Shown here: positions 15,301-24,923 of the stretch, piece after piece
Layout: each line of letters opens with the position of its first letter
How positions within the stretch are numbered: position 1 is the stretch's first letter
Assembly: GCA_018398805.1 (NCBI GenBank)
Contig: JAGFBZ010000178.1
Span: 248,001-312,000, forward strand
Direction of reading: 5' to 3'
Length of the DNA stretch: 64,000 nt
DNA from: Hirundichthys speculiger
Lineage: Eukaryota; Chordata; Actinopteri; Beloniformes; Exocoetidae
Translations under genes and position numbers: made by a program
Notes under the pieces: model-generated
The model's input: the letters and a program-made list of their open reading frames with translations, nothing else
What the model was told of the DNA's origin: nothing
Database searches by the model: none

Positions 15301-17630
15301 CCCAGCAAATTCACCAAAAAATGTGCAATGCTCAGAAAAATTATAAAAAAGAAGAAAAGATTAAAAAAAAAAAAAAAAACAACTAAACAACAAGAGCTAC
15401 ATGTCAGACTTGAGTGGCCTTAGCAAGCATCATAGATGTTAAGCGTTGTCATCGTGCAATTAGAAAAAGACTTAAATAAATGATGAGCTATTTTGTTCTA
15501 AAAAAAAAAAAAAAAAACAAACAAAACAAAAAAACACGTGGCATGGCTTTGGTTTGCAAAGACATATCTTCAGTACACCACAAAACCTCTAGAAAAATGT
15601 CCTTGGACAGACAAGATGGAAGTGGACATGCTTGGCCAGAAAGAACAGGTCTGTGGTTGAAGGAAACAAATCACAGCATATCAGTACAAACAACTTACAC
15701 AGTGGTTCTCAAACTTTTAATACTGCGTACCACCTGAGAAACTGTTCAGCCCTCTGAGTACCACCATGATGACCAGTTTTAAAATGTAGCCATATATGCC
15801 GTCTCAATTAGTTTTAAACACACAGAGATGTTTATTCTTTATTGTGGTTATTTGTTGCCTGAATTGTTACCTTACTGAATCAGACATTTACAACTCTGTC
15901 CAACAATTCTCACATAATCATACTCTCATACAGAGCAAAATAAACACACTCAAAAGTTGTTACATTTGCAACTGAATATGCAACAAATATTTTTATAAGA
16001 CAATTTTAATGATCTCAAGCTACACATTTTGTTTGAAATGTATTTATAATGCATTGTATGTTTCAGATTTTTTTTAAAGTGAAAATATGGAAAAATTGTG
16101 GAAAGTGCAGGCGTTTCCCCGCGTACCACCAGAGAGCGCTCGCGTACCACTGGTGGTACCACTGGCTTACACCAACTGTCAGGCACGGAGGTGGAGGGGT
16201 GATTATAAGGACTGCTTTTGCAGCTATGTGACCTGGATACTTCACAGTCATGAAGGTGACCACCAACTCCATCCATCTGACAGCTAAATTAACAGCACAA
16301 TGATGTCATCCTCTCCAGCTGATACATGATGGAAATATGGAACGGGTGGAGAAGTTTCTTACGTCACTGCTGAGGAATCTTTTTTCCACTCGTCATGATG
16401 ACATCATGCAGAAACTACAAGCTATTACAGCTATAGCTTTACAAACTACTAAACCATGGGGTGTGCTTGGTTTTTCACACAATACCTTTGCACTTTGGCT
16501 TAGTTTTTATTGCATAAATAATCCTTTATACAATATGTCATTTGTTTTTGGTCATCTGAATTGTATTTACCAAATTTTCAAACCTGGTAAGGACCTCAAG
16601 ATTTTTTTTTAATTTATTGCCCAAATACTTCAAACTTTAGCATTAATTTACAGTCACATAACTGTACCTTACTGTACCTTGCATCATTGTGAATCAGTAA
16701 CCCCTTTACACTGTGGCAAAAGCTTTATTTTCGTGGATTGTGTGATCAGCTTTGGACTTTGAAACACTAAAAATCAGATCATATGGGTCTGAGAGGAGAT
16801 ATGATCAAGCTGGGATGATAATGTGCTTCGCTGTGTGAGAGAATCAAATATAGTATAAATAAATATCTGGTCACGTCTAGAAAAAGGCTTCTTCTGTAGA
16901 TTTCTAAGAAAAGACTATTGATCCCACAAAAGGGAAATTTAAGATATCATGACAAAACTGACATTGGTATACGTATTAAATTATTCAATACATATTACGG
17001 TGAGTTTTTTACTTGCCATTGTTTCTTTAATTAGGATTTAATACTACTTTAGTTAATAATATTTGCTTGGGGGTCATGTTCTGGGTCTCTGGTAAGCACT
17101 TAGACATTTTGTATTGTAATAGACGCCATACAAATAAAGTTGAATAAAACTGAATTATATAATATTATTATAGTAATTATTGGGGAAGATGGAAATATTG
17201 ATTTGGACAGAGAGCTCAGCTGTTGGTATAGTGGATTATCTAGTCTTTGACCTTAATCGTCACAGCTGAATATCAAGACCTAAACTTCACAGTTCTAATT
17301 GTAACACTAACCCTTAAGATAAGTTTTAAGTTTTGATCTTCAAGAAAGCTTTCAACTTTTGGTGTCCAGTGGTTTCACTCCACAAGAACTCATATTGTGA
17401 AAAATCAATAAAAACACTGAACCATAATCACAGACTGAAAAAAGATGAAAAAAGCTGGATACTTTCTTTTGTTTAAGGTCTCAAATAAAATCTGTATCAC
17501 ATTTGTCCATTTCTCATGTCTAGGAAATCCATCCATCCTCAGTACACTCACCTATTGGACTTCCAGTGATGACGTGAAGACAACCACAAAAAATAAACAG
17601 AAACGGCCAAACCAGACCACCGACCTCCAT
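239..17630 (-). CDS. Multi-cadherin-repeat protein, CDHR5/protocadherin-like, 3' end off the left edge
   Basis: Probable calcium-dependent adhesion protein of the cell surface. Coding exons on the minus strand, in transcript order: 17552-17630, 13614-13682, 12842-13005, 12548-12592, 12346-12435, 11539-11625, 11081-11188, 10861-10974, 10536-10629, 9850-9968, 7788-7961, 7576-7704, 7300-7454, 6414-6594, 5618-5751, 4521-5471, 4166-4291, 2997-3248, 1073-1171, 612-784, 239-390. All junctions keep frame except 7300/6594. The start is the ATG at 17630-17628, which opens a hydrophobic signal peptide (MEVGGLVWPFLFIFCG...). Ten complete cadherin repeats plus part of an eleventh follow, with linkers such as DINDNSPKF, DVNDNAPEF, DENDNSPTF, DINDNSPVF, DYNDNAPQF and DVNDNKPEF, and many LDRE motifs. 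The Cys-containing first repeat and the AQDGDTGIN segment recall CDHR5, but there are more repeats than in mammalian CDHR5. No transmembrane segment is inside the window. A FAT- or CDHR2-like family name is possible. Confidence 0.85.
1834..2199. mobile_element. Tc1/mariner-type MITE (366 bp)
   Basis: It begins CAGTCATGGAAAAAATTATA and ends with the inverted form (...TTTTTTCCATGACTG). The inverted repeats extend about 80 bp with mismatches and the element is flanked by TA on both sides. No coding capacity is seen. It lies in a cadherin-gene intron. Confidence 0.8.
2420..2511 (+). mobile_element. hAT-like element fragment
   Basis: The text 'ggtccgcgggcc ... gtttgacacatgtg' is typical of the 3' end of non-autonomous hAT elements in vertebrates. 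No matching 5' end is visible nearby, so it is a truncated relic. Confidence 0.4.
3305..3332. repeat. (TA)n microsatellite
   Basis: About 14 TA units follow an A run in a cadherin-gene intron. Confidence 0.9.
3859..4082. mobile_element. hAT-type MITE (224 bp)
   Basis: It starts CAGGGGTGGGGAGTCCCAGT and ends with the inverted ...GGGATTGCCCACCCCTG. The flanks atcaagat and atctagat look like a decayed 8-bp target duplication (6 of 8 match). The same family appears truncated at 18827-18913, and a related one lies at 24607-24759. Confidence 0.75.
4521..5471 (-). CDS. Large exon of the cadherin gene: end of EC6, EC7, EC8 and start of EC9
   Basis: This is the largest coding exon (951 nt, 317 codons, phase 0 at both ends) of the minus-strand cadherin gene. 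It follows a ttcag acceptor at 5472 and ends at a gtgagt donor below 4521. It carries two full repeats with the calcium-binding motifs DINDNSPVF, DINDNIPDF and DVNNNPPEF, LDRE and LDYSE motifs, and several N-linked glycosylation sequons. Most other repeats of the gene are split over two to four small exons, so an uninterrupted exon of this size suggests loss of introns or duplication of a block here. Confidence 0.88.
8080..8945 (-). mobile_element. L1-type LINE fragment (reverse transcriptase)
   Basis: Read on the minus strand, the segment encodes RT pieces: IIIIDMEKAFDLVNW near 8940-8880, then GLNETSIKTIQTLYNKPTVR and IKVNSCL near 8850-8740. The first holds a catalytic-type Asp. Stops and frameshifts break the rest. 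It sits in the long intron between the cadherin exons at 9850 and 7961. Confidence 0.65.
9080..9760 (-). mobile_element. RTE-like LINE fragment (reverse transcriptase FADD box)
   Basis: On the minus strand 9750-9690 reads MTMFADDIVICSERRK, the F-A-D-D catalytic box of a non-LTR reverse transcriptase. Downstream sequence to about 9080 is degraded. The type assignment (RTE) is from memory of similar fish elements. Confidence 0.55.
10534..10535 (-). promoter_or_regulatory. Non-canonical GC splice donor
   Basis: The cadherin exon 10536-10629 ends ...AGTGGAG|gcaagt on the minus strand. Using GC joins it in frame to the next exon (upper end 9968). The nearest GT gives a frame that meets a stop almost at once. 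AG|GCAAGT is the usual form of GC-AG introns. Confidence 0.65.
13135..13533. mobile_element. MITE with TACACTGTAAAATGTA ends
   Basis: The 16-bp end at 13135-13150 is repeated in perfect inverted form at 13518-13533. The body is AT-rich and non-coding. It lies between cadherin exons 2 and 3. Confidence 0.65.
14554..14591. repeat. Short perfect-looking hairpin
   Basis: Two 17-bp arms (ATAACCTGGTTATCAGT and its inverse with one mismatch) are separated by the 4-nt loop atga. It is in the first intron of the cadherin gene. Function unknown. Confidence 0.6.
15095..16300 (+). mobile_element. Degenerate Tc1-like transposon interrupted by a hAT MITE
   Basis: Plus-strand fragments resemble Tc1 transposase: KSPSFCREIIPKWEM near 15230 and, after the nested element, PTVRHGGGGVIIRTAFAAM near 16170-16230, which matches the P-T-V-x-H-G-G-G block of Tc1 transposases. 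A-runs and stops make it non-functional. Outer boundaries are approximate. It lies in the first intron of the cadherin gene. Confidence 0.6.
15700..16164. mobile_element. hAT-type MITE nested in the Tc1 copy
   Basis: It starts CAGTGGTTCTCAAACTTTT and ends ...GGTGGTACCACTG. The flanks acttacac and gcttacac (7 of 8 identical) look like an 8-bp hAT target duplication lying inside transposase sequence. Confidence 0.7.
17045..17152 (+). mobile_element. Non-LTR retroelement 3' tail
   Basis: The run 'gggtcatgttctgggtctct', then 'atacaaataaagttgaataaaact', is the conserved 3' end of a widespread fish LINE/SINE. Further copies lie at 32500-32785 and, inverted, at 49605-49720. Confidence 0.6.
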
Positions 17631-17746
17631 GTCAGCGCAGTTTGTGTTCTCTCAAAACCTCACAACCAACAGTGGCTGGATCACCTGAAACACAGGTGTT
17701 TAGACGTGTCCACAGTTAACGTGGCCCTCCCATCCAGCAATCATGT

Positions 17747-17753
17747 TTTATAG
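17747..17753 (-). promoter_or_regulatory. Candidate TATA box of the cadherin gene
   Basis: On the minus strand the sequence reads CTATAAAACATG, about 120 nt upstream of the signal-peptide ATG at 17630. This would place transcription start near 17720 and give a short 5' leader. It is a motif match only. Confidence 0.35.
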
Positions 17754-17859
17754 CAGGCTGTAAAGTGATTCAGTGATGTGACTGTGTCAAAGATCAGGAC
17801 CTCTGGTAGGTTTTCATTTCCCAAAAACATGGAATACCCTGATTTACCTGATTTCTTTT

Positions 17860-18483
17860 ACGCTTTTATTTATTTTATTTAACTGTCTTTAATCTGTAAT
17901 GATTTCAGTGATTTATTATATTTTTGAGTTTTTGAGCATTTTATTACCATTAAATCTTTAGATTCTATTTTTAAACCCAGAGCTTTTACATCTCCAAATT
18001 TCTACATTTTTATACATTTTATCATTATTGTATCTATTGTTTGTTTTTATTCTTTTTTACTGTCTTTTAATCTTTTAGTTTTTAGCTCTAGTGTTTCCTC
18101 ATGGGGGTCCTCCACACTGGGAGTTGTCTGGTCTGCCCGTGGGGGTGTGGTCTTGGAGATCCATCGGGCTTGGAGGACTTGGGGGGTCTGCACATCATGT
18201 AGAGTCTACCCTGGTCTACCTGGGCTGAGGTGATCTCTAGGATAGCGCCCCCCTGTGGTCGCAGGCTGTGGCGCCTCTCAGTGTGGATGGCCTCCCACAG
18301 GTGGTTCCTCCTCACCAGGAACCCTCAGTGCCCTACCATGTTACTTTAAACTTTTTACTTTACCTTTTACTTTGTGATGTGAGGGTGCGTGTGTGTGCTT
18401 TGTGTGTTTTATGTCTGATTTTATTTTGTGAAGCACTTTGTGTTGCATTTTATATGTATGAAATGTGCTATATAAATAAAGTG

Positions 18484-18515
<32 letters not shown>
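17860..18515 (+). mobile_element. L2-type LINE 3' end with (TTGA)n tail
   Basis: The block 'cctccacactgggag ... gtctggtctgcccg' followed by 'gtgctatataaataaagtg' and a (TTGA) repeat tail is shared with 23230-24262 and 55480-56072. The copy at 23 kb also has L2-like reverse transcriptase sequence. Confidence 0.7.
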
Positions 18516-18518
<3 letters not shown>

Positions 18519-18826
18519 AATGTACATTTTTTCCAGGAAGGCTTAATTAAGCAACCCTTTGATTTAAGCTCGCTCAAAACCAAACAACATCTGCATTTTA
18601 TTTATTTATTAAATTATAAACATGTAAAACCAAAAATGAAACATTAAAACCAATAAAAGAATAAAGGCCAAAATCTCAAATTGAGTTAAAAGCCAAAGAG
18701 AAAAAATATGTTTTAAATCAGGATTTAAAAACGGGAAGTTGGAAGAACCAATTATTTTGAGTTACCTGCAGTCAAGCCAGTTACTTCTGGCTAACCCCAA
18801 CATAAAGTGCATTGCAATCATCATTA

Positions 18827-18913
18827 ATTAGGATCAGGTGTGTAAAAGCAGGGAAACATGGAAAACCTGCAGGACACCGGCTTCAAGGGAGGACTGACTT
18901 TGGCCACCCCTGA
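18827..18913. mobile_element. Truncated hAT MITE
   Basis: It matches the right half of the 3859-4082 element ('gggaaacat ... ggccacccctgatct'). The left half is missing. Confidence 0.5.
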
Positions 18914-18920
18914 TCTAAGA

Positions 18921-19112
18921 TCAGGGACGTGCAGGACAGAGGAATTCGAGGACTGGAGTCAAATAGCCCTGACTTACAGGGACAGCACCAGAAGACAGAC
19001 TGCTGTTAATAATGTCCAGAACCAGCTGCACTATACTGGGAAAAACCTCTTTAAAAAAGCGAGGAGAGACCGTATCTCGAGGGGAGCCTGAGGGCTTAAT
19101 CTGGCTGACCAC
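18921..19112 (-). mobile_element. L2-type LINE reverse transcriptase fragment
   Basis: On the minus strand it reads RFFKEVFPSIVQLVLDIINS then SLSSGAVP, the block just N-terminal of the catalytic core in fish L2-like reverse transcriptases. It is short and not attached to a complete element. Confidence 0.55.
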
Positions 19113-19114
19113 AT

Positions 19115-21735
19115 GGTCTTAAAGTGACAGCTACAGGTTCAATTCTATCAAACACAGGACCCACACATTATCTGAGAAATAAGGCCCTTGTGGTAACCAG
19201 CTTATCAATTAAAAAGTGCAGAAAGTTATTACCTATTTCAGGGGATGATTCCAAACAGACAGACTGTGGGGCATTAAGAAAGGAGTCAGGTGGTTTTAAA
19301 TAACATGCATTGGTTATGACATTTAGACGCAATCATGTTTGATAGATGTTCTCTTTCATCCTCTTTAACAGTGTTTTGGTTATGAAGCCAGCAGTCCCGG
19401 AGGATTAGAAATGAGACCTGTAGCAATATGTGACATAATATTAAACCAAACAATGCTTGTGCTGTTAATCATTTAATGTGCTAAGATGATAACCTCAACC
19501 CATGAAATACTTGAGATTTAAAAGTTCTTTGTCTTCATAGTGCAGGTGGTTTTGCGCTTCCTCAAAGTTTCTACAAAGCAGAAGTGCTGATGAGATAAAC
19601 CTATAACCTGTCTTTTCTTCTTTGTTTCTGTCTTCGCCTCAATCTGCAAGTTAACATGAAACAGCACATTTGATAAAATTATCTTCAACAACACACAACT
19701 TCTCTAAACAGTGTTTCAGAGTTCAGGAGGAATTAGGAAGGTGTAAAAGCATCAGCAGTATTTAAAAAGAAGTTCTTTAGCAACAGCTATACTAATAAAA
19801 AATCATATTAAAGTACATTGAAATCTTTTTATGTTCCTTCTTTCTTTGAGTCCTGATTGCGAGCGTATTATGTGATTGCTCTGCTGTCTTAGGATTCAGA
19901 GAGGTGGGGATTGTTGGTTTTGATCAGCTGTTTTTAAAGGCCAAATCTTAACAAAAGAAATAAATCTAAAAATACACACTGTCTCAGATACTAAACTTAA
20001 TTAAAGCATACAAGTAGAATATCTTTGGTGTGTTTGCAGCTGCAGGAGAAAAGCAACTCCCTATTTCTTTCATGCACCAGCGCTTGTTTCCCTCCACCCA
20101 GTAGGCAATGTATTTGTCTTGCCTTTTACATGCCATGGTTTATCAGCTAGTTGTTTTTTTTTAATGTTCCTTATTTCTGCACATTGTCTCTGCTTGTCAT
20201 TAGTCATTCATTAACCCATATCTACACAGTACGCACATGTGTTTGCTGTTCTCCGTCCTTTGACTGGACCTGTTTCCTGTGTCTGGATTTCTGAACCAGC
20301 TGCCACAGCGGTTCCTTCTGTTAAGGATGTGTACAGAATAAAGATTTATTTGCTCCTGTCCTCATTTCAGTCCTCACCCTCAACTGCAGCCATGACAACG
20401 AGTTTCGAGATCTGTTAAAACAGTCATGCCTGAATGCATAATCACATAGCGGAGCAGAGGCAAAAAAAAACTGGAATTAAAATAGAAACTTAAAGTAACT
20501 GTAACAGAAATGTTCTTATTAAATGAACTTTGGTCTCCTTCTGGTTTATCTCTGACCTTCTACATCTTGTACTTTTTACTGTTTCCTATTGTCATCCTGC
20601 AGTGCCGAAACTCTTATTATGAATAAACTGATCTGTTACTAACAGACCAAAATAGTAACTGGTGTAATGTATACTTATACTGCATGGGTGAAATTAAAAT
20701 CTCTCTGCTTCTCATAGCTGCGCTGCATGTGCTTTATCTGCAGGCGGGTGACTGTCTGTGAGTGCATGCATGTCTGCATGAGTGTAATTAAAATCTCTCT
20801 ATTGTGGAAAGCTTGTTCAACATATTTTTGGGAATATTATGTAACCAGCATATAGTCTCTGCATAGTGAGTATTGTCTTAATTTACCTTTAATTATATAT
20901 TTTGTTGTGCTGCTGGCAGGAGGCCTTTTGCTGCTGCTGCTGACCAACAGAGAGCTCTAACATCTGGTTAACTGGCACACGCAGGGCTTGGAAATGAATG
21001 AGCTTTATATTGTATGTTTCAAAAAAAATTGTTGTAATGTTTCCTCTGTCCCAAAGCTCACAGCAATCATGTTTAAAAATGTCATGCTTAAATGTGGAAT
21101 ATAATGACATTTGCAGCACTTGCAGCGATCCAGGAGGCTCCTTACACATTAACGATCATGACATGTTCATATTTTGAAGATATTTTCAAATACTTTCAGT
21201 CAATTAATGAATATATCTAGTGTTACAATTACACAAAATGAAAAAAACAAAAATAGCACTTGCAGGCTCTGTTATAAAGGTTATAGGATAGTCTTATTCC
21301 ATAATATCCTAATTGACCTGAGTAGCTTAGTTAAAGGCTTTAGTATATTTGCATGCTTATGACTGTTAGATAAAAAAAAAAAAAAACACAATTATCAAGG
21401 CTCAAACATCTGGCACCTTGTGGTCTGGTTCGTTCCTTCCACGCCAACACCATTTGATGTACACGTAAATTGCGGTGACTTCTGAGAAACTGCTAAACCT
21501 GCCCCACCCTTGAAGTGCCTCATCTGAGTTGTAACTGCTAAATGACTTCAACATGAATTTGCAAAAAAAAACAAAAAAAAAAAAGATTGTGAACAGATAG
21601 GAACTATGTCTCTTGTTCTTAAAGTGATGAACCTGTGCTCTTTGAGTTTAGTGAGTACACTGTTCAACAATCTTTGGGTCAACAGCACTTTTAGATTTAA
21701 GTTTAGTTTCTGTAAAATATAATCCCTCTGTACAA
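19115..21735. other. Intergenic stretch without recognised genes
   Basis: AT-rich sequence. I see no exon series, RNA gene or complete transposon here; only short spurious reading frames and an A run near 21370. Confidence 0.5.
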
Positions 21736-21739
21736 CTAC

Positions 21740-21765
21740 CCCCCCCCCCCCCCGCACCCCCCCCC

Positions 21766-21796
<31 letters not shown>

Positions 21797-21805
21797 ACAC
21801 ACACT
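21740..21805. repeat. Poly-C tract followed by (CA)n
   Basis: Two runs of C, broken by GCA, run directly into about 11 CA units. The C runs are a place where assembly length is unreliable. Confidence 0.9.
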
Positions 21806-22633
21806 CACCACCGTATCTTAGTTTGATGAGCACAGGGTTGATTTGCCTCGGTCCAATCTTGTGATTGAACATTAGCGCATTCAGGTTTTATCATGGACCT
21901 TTGATTCAAATGAACATTTTATAAATGCCACGGCCAAAGATGGGATGGATGGAAAGGGTGATGGTAGCCGGTGTGCTTTGGCTCATCATCCTTTTGGAGG
22001 ACGCTGAGCTTCCTGACACCGGGCAGTACATTGTGACCTGCACAGATTCAAGGCCCACCATGACAAACACAGCCAAGCAGCCCCAGACATCCAGCCCCCT
22101 CAGTGTTTCACAGAAGGTCCAGTGTTTTTTCTCCGTAGAAAGCTGAATTTTGGTGTGATCAGACAATTCTGTACCTCAGAGTTTACCTTGAGTGTTTTTT
22201 AATGGGTGTTTTTTCCAGCTCTTTGTCAATCATCCACTCTATACTTCTCATCAATCGAAGCTTCCATTGTGTCCTGCAGCTGCATCCTGAGAGGCTGGCT
22301 ACAGTCCCGCAGACCTTCTACTTCTAAGCAATATTTTCAGCTGTAAACACGGGAACATAGAGATACTTGGGAGTGTCCTAAAGCTTTTACCTTTAACATG
22401 CTTACCTATAGTTTCTTCCTTTTAATTTGTCCGAGCTCCCCAGACAACTGTCATTTGACTCTGGGCATCACTCAGGGTGATACATGCGAATAAACCTGAC
22501 TACATACTGGCGTGCTTTCTGGCTTCCTAAAAATAAAAACCACAGAAATTGTCTCTGTCTTCCTTATTTAAAGTCTGTCAGAGACATGTTCAAATAAGGA
22601 CATATTTCTGCCCTACGGGTTTCGCTACTTCTC

Positions 22634-22640
22634 TATAAAA
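22634..22640 (+). promoter_or_regulatory. TATA box of the deaminase-like gene
   Basis: TATAAAA lies about 30 bp before the expected start of a leader exon that ends at the gtaaaa donor at 22825. Similar TATA motifs precede the partial copies at 29558 and 32982. Confidence 0.55.
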
Positions 22641-22664
22641 ACCCATCTATCACTGTAGCTTCAC

Positions 22665-22824
22665 TACTTCTGACCACGTTCGTTACCGACCCACCATCTC
22701 TTCAGACGCAGCATCCGCAGCATCCGCAGCATCAGCAGCATCCGCAGCATCAGCAGCATCCGCAGCATCCGCAGCATCCACAGCATCCGCAGCATCCACC
22801 TGACAACATTCTCCAACAGAGCAG
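22665..22824 (+). other. Untranslated exon 1 of the deaminase-like gene, with minisatellite
   Basis: The exon start is inferred from the TATA box; its end is the donor GAGCAG|gtaaaa. From 22708 to 22799 it consists of about ten copies of a 9-bp unit GCATCCGCA with variants (CAGCAGCAT, CCACAGCAT). It contains no ATG. A second leader exon, 24324-24357, ends GCTGAAG|gtaagc. Confidence 0.5.
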
Positions 22825-23229
22825 GTAAAACAAAAGATTCACCAGGCTCTTTGTAGCAAGTTACATGTAAAGACTAGGAAGAAATTTTAGGTCATTTTAA
22901 ATATTTCAAAGCTGTTCGTGAAGTCTTGTCTCTGCTCACATCTCATATTAATTTTGAAGTTTTTCCAACTGCACCATCTGTGATCACAATGAGCAAGACT
23001 GAGATGGAGATTTAAGAGATGTTGAATTCAGTGATAAACACACAGTCATGGCTGGGGGGAAGGATGTGTCAAAAACAATCTGTAACTTAATTCAATGCCA
23101 TCTAAATGATAGATAACACTTATTTTGACATGGTTTATTAGGATTTCTCTTCTTTCTGTGTGCAAAGATTGTTCCATTTCTTTATGTGCTGATCTGGTCA
23201 GTTAATAGAACATAGCCAGAGTCGGTTCT

Positions 23230-24262
23230 CTCTCAGGCCAGTACGGTGGTGCGAATGCATGCTTTTAAGCACTCATGCATTCCTGCATTCCTGTCGCTTG
23301 GATTATTGTCTTACCCTGCTCTCTGGTCTTCCCAAAAAGAGTATTTTAAATCTCCAATTATTACAGAACTCAGCCGCACGTGTGCTGAGGAGGATCAGAG
23401 GGCGGGAACACATTATACTGGTTTTAGAGTCGCTGCATTACCTCCCCGTCCGCTTCAGGATTGTTTTTAAGATTCTCTTACTGGTTTTTGAATGTCTTAA
23501 CAGCCTTGCGCCCACTTACGTATCTGACCTGCTTTTACCATATCAACCCTCGCGGACCCTGCGGTCCTCTGGCACTGGCCTTTTAACCATACCAAAACCC
23601 AAAACAAAAACCCACAGTGAGGCAGCATTTAGCCACTACGGCCCCCACCTGTGGAACAGCCTGCCAGAGGGCATCGGGACACCTTTTTAATCAGGCTTTT
23701 AAGTAATATTTTAAACTCCTCTTATGTTCTTATCTGGTTCTATTCTATTTTATGCTGCTGTTTTTCACTTGCTTTTTAAGATGAGGCTAATCTTGCTGCT
23801 TTTATCTTGCTATCTTATGCTTTTAGTCTTTAGCTTTTAATTCCAGTATTTCCTCCACACTGGGAGCTGTGTCAGGTCTGCTGATGGGGGTGCTGTCCTT
23901 GGGTCCCTTTGGCCTGGCCGGCTGGGGGTCCCGCCCTTTGATGTGGGGGTCCGCCTGTCTGTCGGAGTCGGGGGGCCTGGGTGCTGGTCCCCCCAATGGC
24001 AAGGCCTCCCAGTGTGGACGGGCCCAAAGGTGGTGTTTTCTTGATCCTCAGTGCCATGCCATGTCTCCCTATTGTGTGCGATTAGGTGTGTGTGCGTGCA
24101 TGTGTCTAGTATGGAGGGTGGGAGGGAGGGGCTTTCTTTGTAATTGTTTTCTTTTTTTTAATTGTTTTTAATTCTGTAAATCACTTTGCGTTGCATGTCC
24201 TTGCAGGAAAAGAGCTCTACGAATAAAAACTGATTGACTTGATTGATTGATTGATTGAATAG
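23230..24262 (+). mobile_element. L2-type LINE, 3' half (reverse transcriptase C-terminus and tail)
   Basis: The frame 23259-23690 encodes SRLDYC-like and LPKKSILNLQLLQNSAARVL motifs, LESLHYLPVRFRI and LNSLAPTYVSDLL, typical of the C-terminal part of L2-like LINE ORF2. A 3' untranslated part and (TTGA)n tail follow, ending near 24262. It is 5'-truncated and sits in the leader intron of the deaminase-like gene. Confidence 0.8.
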
Positions 24263-24606
24263 GCCTACATATGGGGTCATTCTCTGTCTAATTAGCCCCT
24301 ATGCTTCTAAATCTGTATTTTAGGATCATCAGATCCTGCCCACAGCAGCAGCTGAAGGTAAGCAGGAGCTGAATCCTGACCTCTGCATTTCCATTCAGCC
24401 AGTTTTACTTTCTGTACAACTGAAAAACATTGATATTGCCATGTTTGCATAAGGAGTATCAGATGTAGGCTGCAACACCAAGGTGGTCAGAGGATTGGAC
24501 TGCTGGTCAGCATCTTAGCTTCTGCTTGCCTACGGGAACAGTGAAATGCAGATACATTTATAAAATGTTTCTAATTAATGTTTAAGACGAGCCTGCCAGA
24601 CTAGAT

Positions 24607-24759
24607 CAGGGGTGTCAAACTCCAGTCCTGCATGTCTGAGATGTTTCCCTGCTTCAGCACCTGATCCAAATGAATGAATCATAAACAGACCTGAGCAGAC
24701 CTGTTGTATCAAAGATGTGCAGGACAGCAACCCTCCAGGACTGGAGTTTGACACCTGTG
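24607..24759. mobile_element. hAT-type MITE (153 bp)
   Basis: It begins CAGGGGTGTCAAACTCCAGT and ends with the inverted ACTGGAGTTTGACACCTGTG. The flanks gactagat and gacgagat (7 of 8) are a likely target duplication. It lies between leader exon 2 and the signal-peptide exon. Confidence 0.75.
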
Positions 24760-24923
24760 GACGAGATGATTTTATGCTATATCCTCATATTATATTTAAA
24801 CCTGGCAGTAGGACTTTACCAAATTACTACCCAAGTGTCAGTTCCCAGGTTTGATGTTTTAAATTTAATTCCTGTTAATAATCTGTCATTGCTCTTGCCT
24901 TCAGATGACCGGCCTCCTCTTGG

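Noticed and set aside
21925..22146. 73- and 86-codon frames on both strands near 22 kb
   Set aside because: Weak resemblance to Tc1 transposase (minus-strand VWGCLA) but no solid motif, inverted repeat or splice context.
22708..22799. CRISPR-like array
   Set aside because: Direct 9-bp repeats without spacers in a vertebrate genome; a simple minisatellite.
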